Source: Acanthochlamys bracteata (taxonomy: Eukaryota; Streptophyta; Magnoliopsida; Pandanales; Velloziaceae). From it: a stretch of 64,000 nucleotides of DNA. The DNA lies in NCBI GenBank assembly GCA_019914995.1, contig CM034126.1, forward strand, positions 7,259,001 to 7,323,000. The letters run 5' to 3'. The notes beneath the pieces are model-generated. The model had not been told where the DNA came from, searched no databases, and saw only the letters and a program-made list of their open reading frames with translations. Shown here piece after piece: positions 22,001 through 33,341 of the stretch (position 1 is its first letter; each line of letters opens with the position of its first letter). A program made the translations under genes and the position numbers.

Positions 22001-25000
22001 GATTATGATAAAGACGTGTATCCATATCGCAAGTTATCATGGGATAGGTATACCAGGTTTATAATGAGTTGCAAGTTAATAACTTGGTAAATAAAATGAG
22101 AAAAACCAAAAGACTCATTAGCTTCAAGCAATAGACAAAGCGATAAACCATTCCATCCCATTACACATTTCAGTTTACAATTAAAAGACTATAACAAATT
22201 GGCTGCTGTATATAACTTCATTGTTTGCATGTTTGTATTGGTTAATTTATATAATTAAGTAAATCTTGGAAGTTTGGAAATTAATATCTATGTGCAGATT
22301 TTGTTGCAGTAAACAAATATTTTGTGTTTATTAAAAAGTTCATAGGTTGAAGTTGTTTGTTTAACAGATATGCTTTTTCTTTTTTTGTGACAAACACACT
22401 GCCTGAGTACCGAGGAAGTCCAAAAACATTAGCATACAAGAGAGAGCTTCAGACTACTAGGTTCAAATTTGGTTGACTAAATTCTTGGTTAGGTTTTTAG
22501 CCAAAATCGTAGTCAAGCTGTTTGGGTTTTCCTTAACAAACTATAGTCAAAACTTTGATAATATGTATATTAATGAGAAAATCCCATGAGTAGCACTAAG
22601 TTTAGAATAAGTAAAGAACTATTCTAATGAAGTTTTACTTTGTTAAGAACTTCACCAAACAAGAGGGGCTACACCTTTGCCTATATGATTTTCGGAAATG
22701 TTACTATTTTTAAACAAGTTCTAAGCCTCTATCCCTTTAACCTCACATCCACCACCATATTTGAAATAGAAAAGAATAGAAAAGACTACAAACTCAATAT
22801 TAAAGGGTCGAAAATGCTGAGAAACAAAAAATTGTTCACAAATGCTTAGATCAATACATGCTTAATGATTATATCAAGGCATTAGATTAAAATAAGAACT
22901 TCAGTCCAAGCCTTATGTAGTCAGCAGCAGAAGGATTTCTTTATCATCAAATTTTGATGAAAACTTCACTATCCCTTGAAAAGGACCTAATGCACAAATG
23001 TACAATATCAAATTACCAAATAAGAAAATCATCTCTCTAGAGTAGCATCTGAGATTATACTGTAATTAATGAGTTAGAAGCAGAATGGAAATTCATATTC
23101 ATTTTCTCATAAAGCGATACAGTAGTTCCTAATAAGGTTTAGGTAATAGAACAATTTTAGGACACTTACAGCCTTTACTCCCATAAAGTTCAGGACAGGT
23201 TTTGCCCCAAGTATAAGAAGCAAAGCCTGAAGAACTCCAAGAACAACTCCAGCAACCAATGCTGATGTCGCTGAAGGAATATGCTTGCGTTCAAACTTGC
23301 TTTTTGACAGCATCGCTGAGAAAGTAGCAAAAGAAGAATTTTTTGTGGCTCTTTCCGAACCTGTATAAAAATAAGAAAAGATAAGTTCAGGCATCAAGAG
23401 TCTAATAGATTAAAAATCCAATGTAATCAGATGTGAGAATGAAATGATTATTCATATCTCTTAATATAAGTTTGTCCTTGTAACAGGATTAAAATACCAT
23501 CATGAGAGATTAGCTCTTTCATTTCACTGCTTCCAGCTAAAGATTCTTCATCATCTTCATCATCAAAAACTGTACTGCTTATTTCATTAGCAGCACCTTC
23601 CTCAGCAACAAACGATGTTGTGACACTAACCAGCGGGAATATCGCAATTTTTGATGCTTGATTGAAGACAGCAATGGCTACACCTACAGCTGCAAGCTCT
23701 ACTGGTCCTGCGGTTGAGAATCACATACATTCTTTTAGAAACTTTTGCAGCATAGTTCATCACCTACAGAAAATCTAAATTATTTTACATTTTTTGTGCC
23801 CAAATACAACAAAGATATATAACACATTTCACCAGTAGATATAAGAAAAGAGGAAAGGTCAAATTCATGTGCACTGAGTCATAGTACAAAGCACAGAAAA
23901 TACACCTTGTTGTAAAAGTAATTTGCCTTTGAAGAAATAGAAACCAATATCTTAAGCTCATTCTAGTGAGTTAAATGTGTAATCTGAGAAGTATGAATGA
24001 TTTGTACAAAGAATCTGAAAAATACAAATGAGACATAACCAGCTTTTTTATAGAGTATAATTAAAAGTCAGAACAAGTTTTATAACAACAGATATAAGAT
24101 GATGCAGAGCAATACAGAAAAAGGAATTAACTCTGGATTTGGCCCTTCGAGTTGTTAACATTTGAAAGTTCTCTGTCCTTGAATTTGTAATCTTATTCTT
24201 CAAATGTGACCCGTTCGTTGATATACAAGGTAGTGATATGAAAAGTATTTGAAGTTCTGAAGAAGTATAGACAAATGGCATATTGTACAAGCTTAGCACA
24301 TGATTGGCCAGTAATAAATGCGTAATGTAATCATGCAATGTAACTATATATACATCTTATATCATTTTCATTAAGGTGCTATAATATAATTTTAGAAACC
24401 AAGCAAGAGAAACAACTTTAAGGATATCAACACAAACAATTGCGATTTTCAAGGAACAGAATTTTATCTATCCTGTAATCAACTAATTAGACTTGTTGGT
24501 TTTAATTACAGAGTGAGCTATAGACCTACAAATTTAACAATTACAGTTTAGAGTAAACTCTTTTACACAGCAAAAGCAAGGGACACATTGAGCAAAAGAC
24601 TACTTTTCTTTTTTAATTTAGAAATAGTAATTGCTAATGAGTTTTTGCAAAGATTAACGGCATACTATCAGAATTAACTAACCCAGGAAGGTAACTACCT
24701 ATTTGTCCTATGAATGCCGTGTCAATAAGTGAAGCTATAGGGTCAGCCATCAAAGCCAATGCCGTGGGAAGGGCAATCTGAGCAATCTCCACTCCCAACT
24801 CATCTTTCTTAAACACATGCCTTCAACGTAAAAAGAAAAAAAAGGTTTGTCATATATCCACAACGCATTAGTCTGAATATCACATCAACAAATTTAGATT
24901 ACAATACAACTAGCAAAAGTGTTTCCTTAATCTATCATAAATAGGGGTGCGCGCACACACACAAAAGAACCAGAAGAAATTAAGGTAAACAGGAGAGGAA

Positions 25001-25115
25001 GAGAAAGAGTGTACCTAGCATTCCTGAAGAAAAGTTTAACAGGGTGACAGATTGGTTGTCCACCCATGACGGGAGTGGCTTGGCTCGGCAGCAAACCATC
25101 CTCTAACAGAGCCAT
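19019..25115 (-). CDS. MATE efflux transporter, DETOXIFICATION 42/FRD3-type
   Basis: Multi-pass membrane transporter of the MATE family; close relatives (AtMATE/DTX42, FRD3/DTX43) export citrate in aluminium tolerance or iron movement, so citrate is an inference here. Coding exons: 25015-25115, 24699-24820, 23498-23707, 23170-23360, 21745-21880, 21009-21105, 20798-20898, 20207-20370, 19860-19931, 19656-19772, 19288-19383, 19062-19183, with GT..AG introns, all phases consistent. Motifs in order: ALMADPIASLIDTAFIGQIG, GPVELAAVGVAIAVFNQASK, FPLVSVTTSFVAEEG, an acidic loop (FDDEDDEESL), ERKHIPSATSALVAG, YLTLRSLGAPAVLLSLAMQG, NIVLDPIFMFVFGFGVSGAA, TFCVTLAASVAARQGS, WLATSLLADGLAVAGQ, QPINALAFVFDGINYGASD. 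Relatives splice FWR to a short last exon (IGTGTGPW-type), which I cannot find; reading through the 19062 donor adds YVTFFCNSLFSDW and a stop at 19019, total about 523 residues, normal for the family. Start chosen at MALLEDGLLPS, just after an AG acceptor, implying an intron in the leader. Confidence 0.93.
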
Positions 25116-25560
25116 ACTTGTAAGGTATAACAACAATAACAATGAGACTTTCTTGTGAGATTACACCTCTATAACATAGAATCCCGTATTAGAATAATCT
25201 CCAGAAGACCCACAAGAAAGGAAAGCTTTGAACTTCAAACAAAGCCCTCACAGTTGAGAATGTCAGAAAGAATAGAACTGCTTTCCCCAGTAGTACCCTA
25301 CGCAGAAGAGGACAGAAATCAGCAAAATAAAAAGCACCAACAACTAACTAAAAGAACAACTCTGCTTTGAATGAAAACATCAAGTGACAAATGGTTTTCT
25401 CAGCAAAGGTGAAACGAGATCTAGGAACAAGAATGAACTGTGAGGTTGAAGCACAAGACATCTTTCATTGGGGAGAACTTTCGCAGAAGAAGAGGTCATG
25501 GTGTGGGTAGGTAGAGAAAGTAAGAGGAGAAGGCATAGCTGGGGAAGGCAAGGGAATAAT
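25116..25560 (-). promoter_or_regulatory. MATE 5' leader and probable first untranslated exon
   Basis: The ATG at 25115 lies one base after a CTTACAAG acceptor-like end, so the transcript probably begins further upstream. A CT-rich stretch on the minus strand near 25440-25560 contains MTSSSAKVLPNERCLVLQP and stops within 40 codons. It could be an upstream open frame or leader exon. No clear TATA box was fixed. Confidence 0.35.
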
Positions 25561-27288
25561 CACGTTAAAAGAAAGAAAGAACCGGGTCAGTTGTGATCTT
25601 TAAAAAACAAAAAGAAAACAAAAATAAACATAAAAACCGAATCATATCAAAACAACTGATGGTGTTTATTTGAAGAAGGGAACCGCGTCCGACCGGGCAA
25701 ACAACTTACCGATTCATGAAAGGGGTTTGTGATTTGTTTTGGCGAAACAAAATATTAGAAGATTAGTTTTGCTATGAAAATTATACTAAATGTTAGGGAA
25801 CGGAATTAAAATGTAAAATAATAGTAACGAAAATGAAACAAAAATGACGGAAAGGAAGGAATTATTGACCTTACTATATTAGTAAAATTACAATTTTGTC
25901 TTGTTTGAATAAAAGTAAATAAATGACTAATTAAAAAACTTTTAAAATGTTCAAATACTGTTTTTGAATTATATTGACCAAACTTGAGATTAATATTAAA
26001 TATAACTTAACATAAATTAATTATTTAATATAAAATTGATCATATAGTAAATAATATAAATTATAAAATTTTTAATAAAATCTATTAAAGCTAAAGTATA
26101 TATACAAATTTTAATTTTTTATAAAAACTAAAAGACGCACTAATTTTTAAACATTTTAATTTTTTAGAAAGATAATAGTGAAAAGAACTTTAATATTTAA
26201 TCTTCACTTTGCTTTCGACGTTACACCTTCATATAGGGTGAATCAAGATTAAACCTAATCTTCACTCCGGGTCATTTGTGCACTTCATTCATCTATTCAC
26301 CTCTATCTAAACACTATTGTGATATTTAAAAATACTTATAATAAAAAAAATTAAATTTATTTATAAAAAAATAATTCTAATTTTTTATCTAAAATAATAA
26401 ATAATAATATTTTATTATATAAAACTTTTTAATATTTTTTAAATTTTGAAATAAATTTTATATAATATTGTATAAGAATTATTAAGACATACGTAAGTAT
26501 TTTTTTGAAATAAAATATGAATGAAAAGCTCTCCTAAATATTTACTATATAAAATATGGATACCATGGGTTGTCATCCGTTCTAAACTGAAATGTCTGAA
26601 AATGCAACTATTGCTATTTTTGGCCCAAATATGTGCACGAGACTAGAAAGATTGGAGTCTATTAACGATTTTGGAATTTTAACACCCTCCAAGAAAAAAA
26701 GAAGAGGAAAAGAAAAGGTTCCATACAAGTGGCTCCTTTTTCTCTAAATAATTTTCCTTACGTATTAGTGAATTCAGCTCGAAAGAGTTTCCAATTTTAT
26801 CACAGCCAGTAAGGTAATACATATAACAAGAATTTCTTTTTTTCTTTCCCACTGAAGAATTTCGGAATGGAATATGGAAGCTGAAAGAGGTGAAGCCATG
26901 GAATGCCTGACATTCGCAACTCTTTCATGTTTAGTAGTATATGACGTGGTTGAATGTTAAAACAGCATAACGATGGCATGTCTAACCAAATAAATATCTG
27001 ATTTGTTTGATATCAAGAAGCAAGAATTGCTTGCACCCAAACGCACCGCCAAAAGGGCAACAGAAGGATATTTCTACCAACTCTCTCAAAGATTTTTGGT
27101 AGAACAGCATCGTCCTATGTATCTCGTTCATCAGACCTTTGAGTCCTCGAAGACGCTCCTCTAAACTACATACTTTTACCTGAAATCAGAATCAGCGAAG
27201 AAAGCACTAGAAAGATTACTGAACTTAAATGTAGTTAATTTGACATCAAAACCATAGGTGCTAAGGTTTCAAGCTTATATATATATAT
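25561..27288. other. Intergenic AT-rich DNA upstream of MATE
   Basis: Very AT-rich, with long A/T runs at 25880-26540. No gene, RNA or clear repeat seen. It ends in a (TA)n run at about 27275-27288, where the fold-back Mutator-like element begins. Confidence 0.4.
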
Positions 27289-27595
27289 GGTAGCAAATAT
27301 GCGCACACAGATTACTATGCATGCACATCGCGCACATAAAATCTGAACGATCGAATGGTCTAGATAAAACTCGCTCCGGCTAACTTACATAAATACTGTG
27401 TAAGGGCACGCTCGTTATTTCGTGTGTGATTACACAGTATAACCATTATTTTTTTTAATTTTTTCTCTTATTTTTTTTCTTCTTCTCCTGAGCGGTTTCC
27501 GACATCGCCTCTCTGAACCGGCGATCGTCGGTTTCCACTGAGAATCTTAAGCATTTACTGTCTATTGTCTTCTCCTTCTTTCAATTTTAGATTCA

Positions 27596-28125
27596 ATGGC
27601 TCCTTTCGATCAACTTCGTTTGAGAACCCGACTCGGCCCAAACCCTAAAACATCGGCCGGCGAGCTTCAATCCGGTAAAGTAGTGTTGTTTTTTCTTCTT
27701 CTCCTCCTCTTCCTACTATCTACATCAATTTCATCAATTGCAGCCTCGAGCACCGTCGAAGCCGATCACGTCACTATCGTGTGCGCTCCCGAGCTCACCG
27801 ATTTTATTTCTCGAATTCGATCAATACCGATTGCTGGTATTTTATTCCTTTTAATTATTTACCAATGTTTGTTTTCTTATAGATTTTTTGAATTTTTTCT
27901 AGGATGGTGCAGTTCGGAACTAGAGCCGGAGCCGGAGCAAGGAGAGATTCAATTGCAGTGTTTCAATTGCAAGTATCTTTATTTCAGTGTTTAATTTTGT
28001 GTTTCGTTTTCCTTTTCTTTTCTTTTGTTTTTTTTGAATCTTCCCTCTATTAACAGGAAGGCTTGATGATGGAAGAGGTGATCCGCGTGTAGGCTTCTCT
28101 GGAGCTCGCCTGATGCAGTCTTGAG
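27596..28125 (+). CDS. Small putative membrane-anchored protein within left arm
   Basis: ATG follows a pyrimidine-rich TTTTAG acceptor-like site by five bases. Exon 1 (27596-27836) encodes MAPFDQLRLRTRLGPNP, then a strong hydrophobic helix (VVLFFLLLLLFLLSTSISSI, about residues 29-48), then ASSTVEADHVTIVCAPELTD. A GTATTT donor and a TTTTTTCTAG acceptor at 27903 lead to GWCSSELEPEPEQGEIQLQ; a possible third exon starts at 28058 after TTAACAG. I do not recognise the protein. It is repeated in the right arm, so it is either a host gene fragment captured by the element (Pack-MULE style) or an element-specific gene. Expression is not shown. Confidence 0.4.
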
Positions 28126-28689
28126 TGGCTCTGGGTTCATTGGGTGCAGACTTGAGCAAGTGTCTACTTGCTTTCATTTTGTATTTTCTGTTTTTCATAA
28201 ATGCCGATTCAAAAGACAGTGAATGAATGTCTGTAAATGTGTTTGAATGTGTGGGTGTGTATCAATGGTATAATGCAGGCCATTTATGTAAAGGTGTGGA
28301 GTCTTATAAACAAATGTTAGGTATTTTTCAATGGTGAATTGTAATGTAAGCTTGTAGTGTTGTTGCTGCGATAGTTTTGTAAAAAACTTTTGTACAAACT
28401 TGAATACTGAATGAAATGTCACTGTAATGTGAATGTTTTGTGCAAGCTTGAATACTGTGTGAATGTTTTGAATGAGTGACCGACAATATGAATGTGAATG
28501 TTGAATATGAATTAAAAATGTATGAAGAGGTAAAGTAGACTGGAAGTTGCATATGTGAATGTGAATGGGTGGCAGTGAACTGTGTAAACGAACGTGGAGT
28601 GAATATACATGATTGTGAAGTGAATGAATATTTGCAATGGTGTATTACCTGTAAATGGATGGCAGCCACAACCAAATTGAAGCACACTT

Positions 28690-29025
28690 GATAGAGGAGA
28701 CCGGTGAGCACAGTCAGCTCTATTAGCTCACTGGTCAGCTGCCAAGTGAGCAAGCAAAGCTCTCTGGTTGGCTCACTGGCCTGATCTTCGATCAGTGAAC
28801 TCACCGATTTTCGGCCAGTGAGCTCGCAGTGCTCTATTTTGTTTTCTGTTAAAAGCTGTTTTATAATGCAGTTTAAACAGATTGAACATATAAATTTGTT
28901 TAAATTGTTTGGCAATACATCCATAAGAAATCTGTTTATGTAAAATAGATTGAGCTTTTGTAACTCACTGTCAGGTCACTGGAAGCTCACTTGCAGCTGA
29001 CCAGTGAGCTCACTGGTCTAGCCTT
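28690..29025. repeat. Cluster of CAGTGAGC / GCTCACTG motifs
   Basis: The octamer CAGTGAGC or its complement recurs many times, in both orientations, e.g. CCAGTGAGCTCACTGG near 29000, a perfect 16-bp palindrome. The cluster is mirrored at about 29985-30310 in the right arm. Repeated short motifs near transposon ends or arms can be protein binding sites; that role is inference. Confidence 0.6.
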
Positions 29026-29187
29026 CAGCCAAACTAAAATCAAATATTATTTTTTTATAACAAAAATTGTGTAATGTAACTTAAACAGATTGAACATAAC
29101 AGGATTTTTTTTCCATTGCAACTTGAAAAGATTGTGTACAACACGTTAAGTGGTTATCCAAAAAATGTCAAAATAAAATTCATCATC

Positions 29188-29834
29188 TTACTCTAGGCGA
29201 ATAGTTACGTCTTCATCTTCACTATCTTCATCTTCACTTGTATATTCGTCTTTAGCATCATATGTACCAGTACCTAGCAAGTACAACAGTGATAATAAAT
29301 GTCAACGTTTTATAAAAAAATAGTTTATGTTAAGAAGCAAAGTTAAACAAATGATTAAACTTACTTGTCTTATTCTTTCTATTTTTATTTTCAGGACAAT
29401 TTCATTTGTTATTTTTGACACCAGATTTGTTACAGTATGCACATCTTTTACCTGTCTTTGCTTTGGCTCTTACAGTGACTATCTCCAAACCTCCTTTTAT
29501 TCTAACACTACTCTTGCAAACCTTTGTTTCTACCCTTTGTTTGTGATATGTTTGGATTTAAAAGTAAAACTTGTGAGGCATCAACTAAATCTTGTGAATT
29601 CTCATTGTGCATATATGAGTCTACGACTGGATTCTTATCCTGATCATTAGTCCTCCTGACTTTCTTAAGCCACACCATTGTATCTTCTAGTGCTTGTAAT
29701 AAGATTTATCTCTCATCGGTTTCAGCAGCTTCATAAACTATTTGGTTGAAACTCATCTGCAGTTGGATAGTTCTCAATAATTGAGCATTCTCATGGCCAC
29801 TTATCGAACTCCATCATACTTGACTATGATACTT
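29188..29834 (-). pseudogene. FAR1/MULE-transposase-like C-terminal remnant
   Basis: Minus strand, between the inverted arms. Fragments in order: MVWLKKVRRTNDQDKNP, DLVDASQVLLLNPNISQTKG with RNKGLQE, then GKRCAYCNKSGVKNNK with a stop and NCPENKNRKNKT, a degraded CX2CX4HX4C zinc knuckle with Lys at the His position. After a splice donor at the AAG/TAAGTTT junction near 29365, a second exon ends GTGTYDAKDEYTSEDED, acidic, stopping at 29188. FAR1-related proteins and their MULE transposase ancestors end in a similar Lys/Gly linker and zinc knuckle. Catalytic domain is absent; several stops are present. Family assignment is tentative. Confidence 0.5.
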
Positions 29835-30980
29835 GACATTTTTGGATAACCACTTAACATGTTGTACACAATCTTTTCAAGTTGCAATGGCAAAAAAATC
29901 CTGTTATGTTCAATTTGTTTAACCTACATTGCACAATTGTTGTTATAAAAAATCAATATTTGATTTCATTTTGGCTGGAGGCTAGACTAGTGAACTCACT
30001 GGTCAGTTGCAAGTGAGCTTCCATGACCTGACAGTGAGCTACAAAAGCTCAATCTATTTTACATAAACAGATTTATTATGGATGTATTGCCAAACAATTT
30101 AAACAAATTTATATGTTCAATCTATTTAAACTGCATTATAAAACAGCTTTTAACAGAAAACAAAATAGAGCACTGCGAGCTCACTGGCCAGAGATCAGTG
30201 AGTTCACTGGCCGGAGACCAGGCCAGTGAGCCAACTAAAGAGCTTTGCTTGCTCACTTGGCAGCTGACCAATGAGCTAGTAGAGCTGGCTGTGCTCACTG
30301 GTCTCCTCTATCAAGTGTGCTTCAATTTGGTTATGGCTGCCATCCATTTACAGGTAATACACCATTGCAAATATTCATTCACTTCACAATCATGTATATT
30401 CACTCCACGTTCGTTTACACAGTTCACTGCCACCTATTCACATTCACATATCACATTCACATATGTAGTTCCTAGTCTACTTTACCCCTTCATATATTTT
30501 TAATTCATATTCGACATTCACATTCACATTCACATTGTCGGTCACTCATTCAAAACATTCACAAAGTGTTCAAGCTTGCACAAAACTTTCACATTTCATT
30601 TCATTCAGTATTCAACCTTGTACGAAAGTTTTTTACAAAACTATCACAGCAACAGCACTACAAGCTTACATTGCAATTCACCATTGAAAAATACCTAACA
30701 TTCGTTTATAAGACTCCACACTTTTACATGAATGGCCTGCATTACACCACTAATACACACCCACACATTCAAACACATTTGCAGACATTCATTCACTGTC
30801 TTTTGAATTGGCATTTATGAAAAACAGAAAACACAAAATGAAAGCAAGTAGACACTTGCTCAAGTCTGCACCTAGTGAGCCCATAGCCACTCAAGACTGC
30901 ATCAGGCGAGCTCCAGAAAAGCCTACACACGGATCACCTCTTCCATCATCGAGCCTTCTTGATAACAAAGGGAAGATTCC

Positions 30981-31015
<35 letters not shown>

Positions 31016-31199
31016 CGAAACACAAAATTAAACGCTGAAATAAGATACCTATAATTGGAACACTGTAATTGAATATCTCCTTACTCCGGCTCCAGCCTTG
31101 GATTGCACTATCCCAGAAAAAAATTCAAAAAATCTATAAGAAAAAAAACATTGGTAAAGAATTGAAAGGAATAATAATACCAGCAATCGGTATTAATCT

Positions 31200-31424
31200 A
31201 ATTCAAGAAACAAGATTGGTGAGCTCGGAAGCGCACACGGCAGTGAGGTGATCGGCTTCGACGGTGCTCGAGGCTGCAATTGATGAAATTGGTATGGATA
31301 ATAGGAAGAGAAGGAGGAGAAGAAGAACAAACAACACTGCCTTACCGGATTGAAGCTCGCCGACCGATGTTCTAGGGTTTGAGTCGAGTCGGGTTTGAGA
31401 ACGAAGTTGATCGAAAGGAGCCAT
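31200..31424 (-). pseudogene. Right-arm copy of the small membrane-anchored ORF
   Basis: Reads MAPFDQLRSQTRLDSNP, a hydrophobic stretch (VLFVLLLLLLFLLSIPISSI) and ASSTVEADHLTAVCASELTN, then stops early. It is the inverted duplicate of the ORF starting at 27596. The solo LTR sits seven bases upstream of its ATG, so its own promoter and leader (32991-33220) are separated from it by 1.55 kb. The hydrophobic helix and the VEADH motif are kept in both copies, while the N-terminal Arg-rich segment varies. Confidence 0.5.
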
Positions 31425-31431
31425 TGAACCT

Positions 31432-32985
31432 TGTTAGATATTCTGCAAGATTAACTCAACAGGGAAGGGGTGAATTGAGTTAGTCTATAAAAATTTTCGT
31501 TAAGTTTGTTATCCTACTGACAGCGAGCGTGCAGCTGGTTGTGTCAATGCTGTAGCCTGCAGATAGAGAGAGTTAGAGTGTTTACTGACATAAATGACAA
31601 AGAGTAGTGCTCAGGGTATTTAACGTGGTTCGGCAAAACCCTTTTGCCTACATCCACGGTCGCTCTATCACTAGAGCCAAAGCTCCACTAGATCTTTAGT
31701 AAGCTACAAATACACCTAGAGCAAAGTGCTTCACCAAGCACACTTACTCTACCGGATTTCTTCGCCAAGACAACCCCTAACAGCCTACTGAACACGCCTG
31801 TCCCCCTGGCTGATTTGCTAGCTCTATTACAAGGTCTAAAAGCTTACACCAAGCTCTACCTAAGCTTCCTTTACCGGTGCCTGCAGCATCACCTTTACAC
31901 TGTCAGTAAGAAGTTAAAAAAATAAACAAAGATTGAGCGCAGGATCTATCTCATGAATGTTAAGTGTTTATGATGTTATTTAGATGAGATGATCGGAGAG
32001 GTTGCTGAGAGAGATTTCTTCAGTATGATTTACAGCAAGATTTGTTTGTGTGGAGTAGTTGAGTTGGTGACCAGTAGTAGGATATTTTTGTGTAGAGTGG
32101 TAGAGTTCTTGTATATCTCTGTTTTTGCTTGGGTTCTCTCTACTTCTGTTTTCTTTCTGTTCTCTTCCTGTTTTTCTCTCTTTCTCCACACGTTTCTTCG
32201 TTTCTGTGACTTCCTTCTTATAGAGTTTCTTTCCTGTGCAGGAGCCGTTGAGAAACATTGCCGTTGGCGCTCGGTTCTTCACGTCAGAGAGGAAGTGGTG
32301 TTGTCCAGTGTTCTTTCAGCTGTGCTTGTGCAAAGTCTCCATAGCATTAAATGCGTTGAAGAGGTTTGAATTTGCTGCCAACAGTTGAAAGCTTAATTGA
32401 GCTAAACTTCTGTGTGAGATTCGGTGAGCTGATGAATTGATATGGTATGTCCATAATAAATGCAATGCAGGTTGACTGCTTGACTTGATCAAAAACTTTG
32501 ACTGCTTTCTTCCCTTGATTAATGAGTTTTCCTTTTGTGTGAAATAGAAGATGATTTTAGCTCTTGTAAACCTTCTGTTTGAGGTGCTTCAGTCCGTTGT
32601 GAGTGTAGGTGAATTTTTGAAGCAAGGAAAATTTCGTTGCCGCTGAACACAAGGGTCTGTTTCGAAACAGAGAAGTCTTCTTATGCTTCAGTAGTTGAAC
32701 AGCTGATTGTAATGTGGCTGTGGCATCCTCTGTCCCGTATGCTGTCCTCTGTCCTGCTTCGAGCAGTCGAGCAGCTGACTGTGATGTGGCTGTGGCATCC
32801 TCTATCCCGTATGCTGTCCTCTGTCTCGTATGCAGTTGGCTGTATGATGGCTGTTTTTATCTGCTGTAAATGAAATGATCTTTGTTTGTCTAATCCTGCA
32901 GAACTTGTTTTCAGATTATTAGTCTAATATAAATCATAGTTCTTAATTCTTTGTTATCATCAAAATTATCCTTGTAATTCCAACA
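31432..32985 (-). mobile_element. Solo LTR 1, Copia-like family
   Basis: 1554 bp in minus orientation. It begins TGTTGGAATTACAAGG (32985 downwards) and ends ATATCTAACA (31432), with a perfect 5-bp duplication aacct at 31427-31431 and 32986-32990. No primer site, gag or pol lies beside it, so it is a solo LTR left by recombination between two LTRs. It shares both ends with solo LTR 2 at 58681-60694; the middles differ. A block with AACGTGGTTCGGCAAAACCC near 31622 is shared and typical of this type of plant LTR. Confidence 0.88.
32694..32826. repeat. Tandem duplication inside solo LTR 1
   Basis: Two copies of about 60 bp with a 73-bp period (32694-32754 and 32767-32826), each containing ATGTGGCTGTGGCATCCTCT and CCCGTATGCTGTCC. 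It is absent from solo LTR 2. Confidence 0.8.
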
Positions 32986-33341
32986 AACCTGAAATTGAAG
33001 GAAGGAGAAGATAATAGCCAATAAATGCTTAAGATTCTCGGCAGAAATCGACGATTGTTGGTTCGGAGAGGCGATGTCGGGAACCGCTCGGAAGAAGAAG
33101 AAAGACGCTAGGGAGAAGAAGGAAAGAAAATGAGAGAAAAAAATTAAAAAAAGACAACGGTTATACTGTGTAAGGACACACGAAATGACGAGCGTGCCGT
33201 TACACAGTATTTACGTTAGTTAGCCCGAGCGAGTTTTATCTGGACCGTCCGATCGCTAGATCTGATGTGCGCGCACAGTAACCTGTGTGTACATATCTGC
33301 TACATATATATATATATATATATATATAGGAATAGAATATA

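Larger units (their letters stand above)
27289..29171 (+). repeat. Left inverted arm of the fold-back element
   Basis: Contains, outward to inward: a GC-richer end with ACGCTCGTTATTTCG near 27409; a small ORF at 27596; a region rich in GAATGTGAATG; and a cluster of CAGTGAGC motifs at 28690-29025. Its inner end is CAAAAAATGTCAA near 29171. Most small indels distinguish it from the right arm, so the arms have diverged since duplication. Confidence 0.8.
27289..33303. mobile_element. Fold-back Mutator-like element with ~1.9-kb inverted arms
   Basis: Left arm 27289-29171 is the diverged inverted copy of right arm 29834-33303; the right arm is longer only because a solo LTR (31432-32985) was inserted. 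Outer ends match: GGTAGCAAATATGCGCACAC on the left and, on the minus strand at the right, GTAGCAGATATGTACACAC. Both ends sit in (TA)n runs, so a 9-bp target duplication cannot be told from the microsatellite. Some plant MULE-related elements are known to insert in TA microsatellites. The 660-bp centre holds a minus-strand remnant like the C-terminus of FAR1/MULE transposases. Classification as Mutator-like rests on long inverted arms plus that remnant. Two inverted neighbouring copies of one element is the alternative. Confidence 0.7.
29834..33303 (-). repeat. Right inverted arm of the fold-back element
   Basis: Reverse-complement partner of 27289-29171. Both arms carry the frame MDVLPNNLNKFICSI (minus at 28924, plus at 30078), which differs by a few residues and is probably chance coding. 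The arm is interrupted at 31427-32990 by a solo LTR with target duplication aacct. Confidence 0.8.

Noticed and set aside
28328..28924. 198-residue minus-strand frame (MDVLPNNLNKFICSI...), with an inverted homologue at 30078-30503
   Set aside because: Conserved only because the two arms are inverted copies; its length changes by indels, and His/Thr/Ser repeats come from the GAATGTG-rich DNA.
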